Assembly: GCF_006152065.1 (NCBI RefSeq)
Contig: NZ_VDFW01000011.1
Span: forward strand, 124,001 to 188,000
DNA length: 64,000 bases
Source of the DNA: Amycolatopsis alkalitolerans
GTDB taxonomy: Bacteria; Actinomycetota; Actinomycetes; Mycobacteriales; Pseudonocardiaceae
Direction of reading: 5' to 3'
This document shows positions 60,574 through 64,000 of the stretch, piece after piece. Position 1 is the stretch's first letter, and every line of letters starts with the position of its first letter. A program made the position numbers and the translations under genes. The notes under the pieces were generated by a model. It worked only from the letters and a program-made list of their open reading frames with translations, made no database searches and was not told where the DNA came from.

Positions 60574-62967
60574 GTGAATCGAGCGAATGGTGATCAAACG
60601 GATCAGGAAGCCTCGGCGTTCGGCCGCCTGCTGCTGCGGCACCGGCGGGCCGCGCGGCTGACCCAGGCGCAGCTGGCGGCGGCCTCCGGGGTGAGCGTGC
60701 GCGCCGTGCGCGACCTCGAGCGCGGACGTGCGCAGGCCGCGCAGCAGCGGTCCGCCGCCGCGCTCGCCGACGCGATGGGCCTGGCCCGGGAAGACCGGGC
60801 GGAGTTCCTCGCCGCGGCCCGCGACGGCCGCCGCCGCGTGCCGAAGGCCGACGACGACCTGTCGTGCCGGCTGCCCCCGGCGGTGCCGGACCTGCTGGGC
60901 CGCGACACGGAACTGGAACGGCTGTGCAAGGCCGCGGCCGCCGAATCGCCGAGCGGGGTGGTGCTGTCGATCATCGGCCATCCCGGGGTCGGCAAGACGG
61001 CGCTCGCCGTCGCGGCGGCGCACGCGCTCGCCGATCGGTACCCCGACGGGTGTTTCGCCCTCGACCTGCGCGGGATGGACGAGCAGCCGGTCGGCTCGCG
61101 CGCCGCACTCGAACAGCTCCTGCGCGCACTCGGGGTTCCGGCGCAGCAGATCCCGCCCGCGGGCGTCGAACAGCAGCACCTGTTCCGCTCGCTGCTCGTC
61201 GGGCGGCGGGTGCTCCTGCTGCTGGACAACGCGGCCGACGAGGCCCAGGTCCGGCCGCTGCTCGCGGCGAGCCCCGGCTGCCTCACGCTCATCACGTGCC
61301 GTCGCGCGCTCGCGGGACTGGAAACCGGCCAGTGGGTGTGGCTGGAACCGCTCGATTCCGCGGGCGCGACCGGGCTGCTGGCCACGATCGCCGGCGCCGG
61401 CCGGGTCGGGGCCGAGCCCGAGGCCGCGGCCGAACTGGTGGCGCTGTGCGGGTACCTGCCGCTGGCGGTCCGCATCGCCGGTAACCGTCTCGCCACGCGC
61501 CCGGGCTGGTCCATCGCGTACCTGGTGAGTCAGCTGCGCGACGTCAGCACACGCCTGGGCTCGCTGGCCGCGGGCGACCTGCAGGTGCGCTCGGCGTTCG
61601 AGCTGTCCTACCGCCGGCTCTCCCCGTCCGCGCGCCGCGTGTTCCGCCGCCTCGCCGCGATTCCCGGTGCCGATTTCGCCGCCGGGCTCGCCGCCGTCGC
61701 CACCGCGGTGAGCGAGGCGGAAGTCCAGCCTTACCTGGAGGAGCTCGCCGACGCGAACCTCGTGCAGGTCGCGACCTCACCCGGCCGGTACCGGTTCCAC
61801 GACCTGATCCGGATCTTCGCGGCGGAGCGGCTGGACGCGGAGGAGCAGCCGCGGGATTCGGGCAGGCTGGCGGACGCGACCCGGCGGCACCTGCTCGGTA
61901 CCGCCTCGGCCGCCGCGCGCGCGTTCGCCCCGGACGTGCGCGATCCCCGGCCGTTCGCCTCCCGCCGCGACGCCGCGGCCTGGCTCGACGCCGAGGCGAC
62001 GAACTGGCTGGCCGCGCACCGGGCCGCCGCGGCGGCCGGCCACCACCGCGAGGTGCTCGAACTGGCGCGGGCGATGCACTGGTACTCCGGCGGGCGCACG
62101 CAGCACCGGCCGTGGTTCGAGATCTTCAGCCTCGGCGTCACCGCCGCGCGGGCACTGGGCAGCCGGCGGGACGAGGCCGCGATGCTCGACTTCGCCGGCT
62201 GGGCGCGCTACTTCTGCCTTGCCGACAACGAAGGGGGGCTCGCCGCGCACTCCGAGGCGTTGCGGATCGCGACGGAGACGGGGGACCGGCGCGAACAGGC
62301 CTGGGCGCAGGCGTATCTCGCCTCGGTGCTGATGCGGCTCGGCCGGCTCGACGACGCGCTCGGCCACGCGCGCGGCGCGGTGGAACTCGCGCGAGAGCTG
62401 GAGTTCTGGCTCGGCCAGGGCACCATCCGCAACACGCTGGGCGCGATCCTGCGGACGCTCGGGCGCGTCGACGAGGCGCTCGCGGTGCACTGGGCCGTGC
62501 TCTCCGACGTCGAGGCCCGCTACGGCGAGGCGAATCCCGAGGCGCGCCGGTTGTTCCGGGCATCGACGCTGCTCGACATCGGGCTGGACCTCAACGACGC
62601 CGATCGCTGGCCGCGCGCGGCGAACACCTTCCGCGAGGCGCGTGCGCTGTTCCGGCAGGGCGGGTTCCGGCTCGAGGAGGCGCACGCCGCCCTCAACGAG
62701 GGCCGTGCCCGGCGCGAAGTCGGCCAGCACGCGTTCGCCGGGGTGTGCCTCCAGCTCGCGCTCACGGCGTTCACCGGGGTGCCGCTGCGTTGGCCCCGGG
62801 CCCGCACCCTCGCGGAGCTGAGCACACTGCGGCTGGCCACTGGTGACCTCGAGGCCGCCGGCGACTACCGGCGGCAGGCGCTCGCGCTGTGCGACGAGCT
62901 GGGCACCGGGGAGGCGAGGGCACTGGCCGCCGGGCTCGCCCGCGACCGGTCCACAGTGGACGGTTGA
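60574..62967 (+). CDS. XRE-HTH / NB-ARC / TPR regulator (STAND ATPase)
   Basis: A 797-residue regulator. An XRE-type HTH (about 14-70: FGRLLLRHRRAARLTQAQLAAASGVSVRAVRDLERG) is followed by an NB-ARC ATPase (about 105-400; Walker A GHPGVGKT at 135-142, Walker B VLLLLDNA). A winged segment and a C-terminal TPR-like helical region (about 500-790) complete it. Such proteins resemble the AfsR core without the SARP domain and switch between ADP and ATP states on ligand or peptide binding. GTG start. No obvious target operon is adjacent apart from the divergent LuxR-type gene. Confidence 0.85.
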   Translation: MNRANGDQTDQEASAFGRLLLRHRRAARLTQAQLAAASGVSVRAVRDLERGRAQAAQQRSAAALADAMGLAREDRAEFLAAARDGRRRVPKADDDLSCRLPPAVPDLLGRDTELERLCKAAAAESPSGVVLSIIGHPGVGKTALAVAAAHALADRYPDGCFALDLRGMDEQPVGSRAALEQLLRALGVPAQQIPPAGVEQQHLFRSLLVGRRVLLLLDNAADEAQVRPLLAASPGCLTLITCRRALAGLETGQWVWLEPLDSAGATGLLATIAGAGRVGAEPEAAAELVALCGYLPLAVRIAGNRLATRPGWSIAYLVSQLRDVSTRLGSLAAGDLQVRSAFELSYRRLSPSARRVFRRLAAIPGADFAAGLAAVATAVSEAEVQPYLEELADANLVQVATSPGRYRFHDLIRIFAAERLDAEEQPRDSGRLADATRRHLLGTASAAARAFAPDVRDPRPFASRRDAAAWLDAEATNWLAAHRAAAAAGHHREVLELARAMHWYSGGRTQHRPWFEIFSLGVTAARALGSRRDEAAMLDFAGWARYFCLADNEGGLAAHSEALRIATETGDRREQAWAQAYLASVLMRLGRLDDALGHARGAVELARELEFWLGQGTIRNTLGAILRTLGRVDEALAVHWAVLSDVEARYGEANPEARRLFRASTLLDIGLDLNDADRWPRAANTFREARALFRQGGFRLEEAHAALNEGRARREVGQHAFAGVCLQLALTAFTGVPLRWPRARTLAELSTLRLATGDLEAAGDYRRQALALCDELGTGEARALAAGLARDRSTVDG

Positions 62968-62970
62968 CGG

Positions 62971-63390
62971 TCAGGCCACGTCGTGTACGGTCCGCCGCGC
63001 CTCGTACCACGTGGTGCCGGCGGGCTTGCCCTCGAGGTTCCAGGTCCACGAGATCGTCGGGGTGATCCGGAGGTAGAAGCCGGGTCCGACGAGCCCGGTC
63101 CGTTCGACGGGGCCGTCCGCCACGCCGTAGACCCGGATGCTGCGGGAGATGAACGGGTCGAGCGACACGAGGTCGTCGACGGTCAGGGAGACCCTGTGGT
63201 TGCCCGCGGCGACGTTGCGGAACTTCCGGGTGCCCAGCACGGCCGCACCCGTGCCGCCGACCCAGATGAACGTGCCGTCGAACTCGAACGCGAGCGGGAC
63301 CACGTCCGGCTGCCCGTCGGGGCCGACGGTCGCGACACGCGCCAGGGGCTGCGATCGGAGATAGGCGATCTCCTCCTCGGTGAAGGACAT
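62971..63390 (-). CDS. PPOX-class F420/FMN-dependent split-barrel oxidoreductase
   Basis: A 139-residue protein of the pyridoxamine-5'-phosphate-oxidase-like fold. It starts SFTEEEIAYLRSQPLARVATVGPDGQPDVVPLAFEFDG, the standard lead of actinobacterial PPOX-class F420-dependent enzymes, and TRKFRNVAAGNHRVSLTVDDL provides the cofactor-phosphate contacts. The substrate is unknown. It lies 15 bases downstream of the DUF1876 gene on the same strand, probably co-transcribed, and converges with the XRE/NB-ARC gene three bases away. Confidence 0.82.
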   Translation of the reverse strand: MSFTEEEIAYLRSQPLARVATVGPDGQPDVVPLAFEFDGTFIWVGGTGAAVLGTRKFRNVAAGNHRVSLTVDDLVSLDPFISRSIRVYGVADGPVERTGLVGPGFYLRITPTISWTWNLEGKPAGTTWYEARRTVHDVA

Positions 63391-63405
63391 GCCGTCACGC
63401 TAACG

Positions 63406-63684
63406 TCACGCGCGGACCGGCAGCGTGATCACCGCCCCCGGCGCGGCCGATTCGATATCGGAGGCGACCGCTTCCAGCAGTTCCTCGGTCAGATCGCTGC
63501 ACGCGCGGGCGATCGCCAGCTCCGCCGCGATATCGGGCAGGTGCACCCCGCGGGCCCCGCCCCGGACAAGCCCGATGCCGTGGAAGACCGCGCCGTTGCC
63601 CGCCACCAGCCGGACCTGGGCTCGGGTGGTGCCGGTGTGCTCGTCGAGCGCGACTTCCATGGTCCATTTCGCCGGTCGTGACAT
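63406..63684 (-). CDS. DUF1876 (Rv1738/Rv2632c-like) dormancy-type protein
   Basis: A 92-residue protein: MSRPAKWTMEVALDEHTGTTRAQVRL followed by GVHLPDIAAELAIARACSDLTEELL is the DUF1876 strand-helix pattern. Its M. tuberculosis relative Rv1738 is one of the most strongly hypoxia-induced members of the DosR regulon and has a ribosome-hibernation-factor-like fold. I take the ATG at 63684; the upstream frame to 63717 lacks support. A LuxR-type response regulator gene of DosR type lies immediately upstream. Confidence 0.75.
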   Translation of the reverse strand: MSRPAKWTMEVALDEHTGTTRAQVRLVAGNGAVFHGIGLVRGGARGVHLPDIAAELAIARACSDLTEELLEAVASDIESAAPGAVITLPVRA

Positions 63685-63743
63685 AACACTCCTATCCGTC
63701 ACTCCCAGCCTGAACACCCGCCGTTGCCCGGCGTAGAGTCGAA

Positions 63744-63763
63744 GGGCCCTAGTTGGGTAGTCC
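63744..63763 (-). promoter_or_regulatory. Candidate DosR-like box upstream of the DUF1876 gene
   Basis: Read on the minus strand the 20-mer begins GGACTACC and ends AGGGCCC, reminiscent of the GGGAC...GGCCC half-sites of DosR boxes, but the spacing is not standard. It lies 60-80 bases upstream of the DUF1876 start, a suitable place for an activator. Confidence 0.3.
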
Positions 63764-63771
63764 AGAGCGGA

Positions 63772-64000
63772 TCAGCCGCTGTCCTGCTTCTTCTCGTGGA
63801 GCTTCGCGGCGAGGACGGCCGCCTGGGTGCGGCGTTCGAGGCCGAGTTTGGTCAGCAGGCGGGAGACGTAGTTCTTGACGGTCTTCTCGGCGAGGAACAT
63901 CCGCTGGGCGATCTGCCGGTTCGTCAGGCCCTCGCCGATCAGGTCCAGCAGGGTCTGCTCGCGTTCGCTCAGCCCGGCCAGCGGGCCCGCGTCGGTCGCG
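63772..64000 (-). CDS. LuxR/DosR-type response regulator, C-terminal part (partial)
   Basis: The frame runs off the window edge; the last 75 residues are visible. They form a complete Lux[24 protein letters not shown], then [20 protein letters not shown] and [15 protein letters not shown]. The [11 protein letters not shown] recognition helix is that of the DosR/DevR/NarL family. The receiver domain would lie beyond 64000. Adjacency to a DUF1876 gene supports a hypoxia or redox role, but this is inference. Confidence 0.82.
   Translation of the reverse strand, partial: ATDAGPLAGLSEREQTLLDLIGEGLTNRQIAQRMFLAEKTVKNYVSRLLTKLGLERRTQAAVLAAKLHEKKQDSG

Noticed and set aside
59803-62967. XRE/NB-ARC/TPR gene as a phage-defence (Avs-like) system
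   Set aside because: NB-ARC defence proteins usually carry an effector domain such as a nuclease or TIR; here the N-terminus is an XRE HTH and no effector gene is adjacent, so a transcription regulator is the better reading.

Overview
The window is very GC-rich (about 70% by eye), densely packed actinobacterial chromosome with no insertion sequence, prophage, CRISPR array or RNA gene that I could support. The prokaryotic ubiquitin-like protein (Pup) and proteasome locus runs in the same order as in Mycobacterium tuberculosis: trmI, arc/mpa, dop, pup, prcB, prcA, pafA, pafB, pafC, tatA, tatC, helY, a DUF4333 protein and a 5'-3' exonuclease. Together with Pup ending in Gly-Gly-Gln and a conservon operon, this points to the Pseudonocardiaceae. 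Amycolatopsis or a close relative is my best inference, not proven here.

Layout: 1-5.3 kb holds a truncated CBS-domain protein (probably a site-2 protease tail), trmI, two paralogous proline-rich membrane proteins and the proteasomal ATPase gene arc. 5.3-8 kb holds a small HTH-like protein, an aldo/keto reductase, a lipoprotein and a Nudix hydrolase. 8-13 kb is the pupylation/proteasome core (dop, pup, prcB, prcA, pafA). 13-16 kb is a divergent MMPL exporter/TetR pair that separates pafA from pafB-pafC. 16-23 kb is pafBC, a small membrane protein, tatA, tatC, a diacylglycerol-kinase-like gene and helY. 23-27 kb contains a duplicated pair of DUF4333 protein plus Eis-like acetyltransferase. 27-32 kb has an ABC exporter, an SPFH/ribbon-helix-helix/GPP34 trio, the exonuclease and a methyltransferase.

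From 32 kb the window becomes catabolic. 32.4-38.5 kb is a seven-gene overlapping operon that reads as a hydroxyproline degradation pathway: three D-hydroxyproline dehydrogenase-type subunits, a DapA-family deaminase, a two-cysteine hydroxyproline epimerase, an ornithine-cyclodeaminase-family reductase and a GntR regulator. A HyuA/HyuB hydantoinase/oxoprolinase pair follows. 42.5-46.4 kb is a conservon (cvnA-B-C-D) on the minus strand. 46.5-59.6 kb is a second catabolic island. Its leftward operon encodes a CUT2-type ABC importer, a short HyuA-like protein, a DUF917 protein and a PucR regulator; its rightward operon encodes a second HyuA/HyuB pair and an amidohydrolase, followed by a convergent HAD hydrolase. 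I infer uptake and opening of a hydantoin-, thiohydantoin- or lactam-like nitrogen compound, but the substrate is unknown.

59.6-64 kb holds two LuxR-family regulators, a large XRE/NB-ARC/TPR regulator, an F420/FMN split-barrel enzyme and a DUF1876 (Rv1738-type) protein next to a DosR-like regulator cut by the window edge.

Regulatory signals of note are: TAnnnT -10 boxes placed exactly six bases before start codons (dop, pafA, pafB, the 18068 gene, helY), implying leaderless mRNAs; GC-rich hairpin terminators around the proteasome genes; a GTATA-N6-TATAC palindrome present twice; and repeated AAAGCGCT palindromes inside catabolic genes, where they force rare codons.
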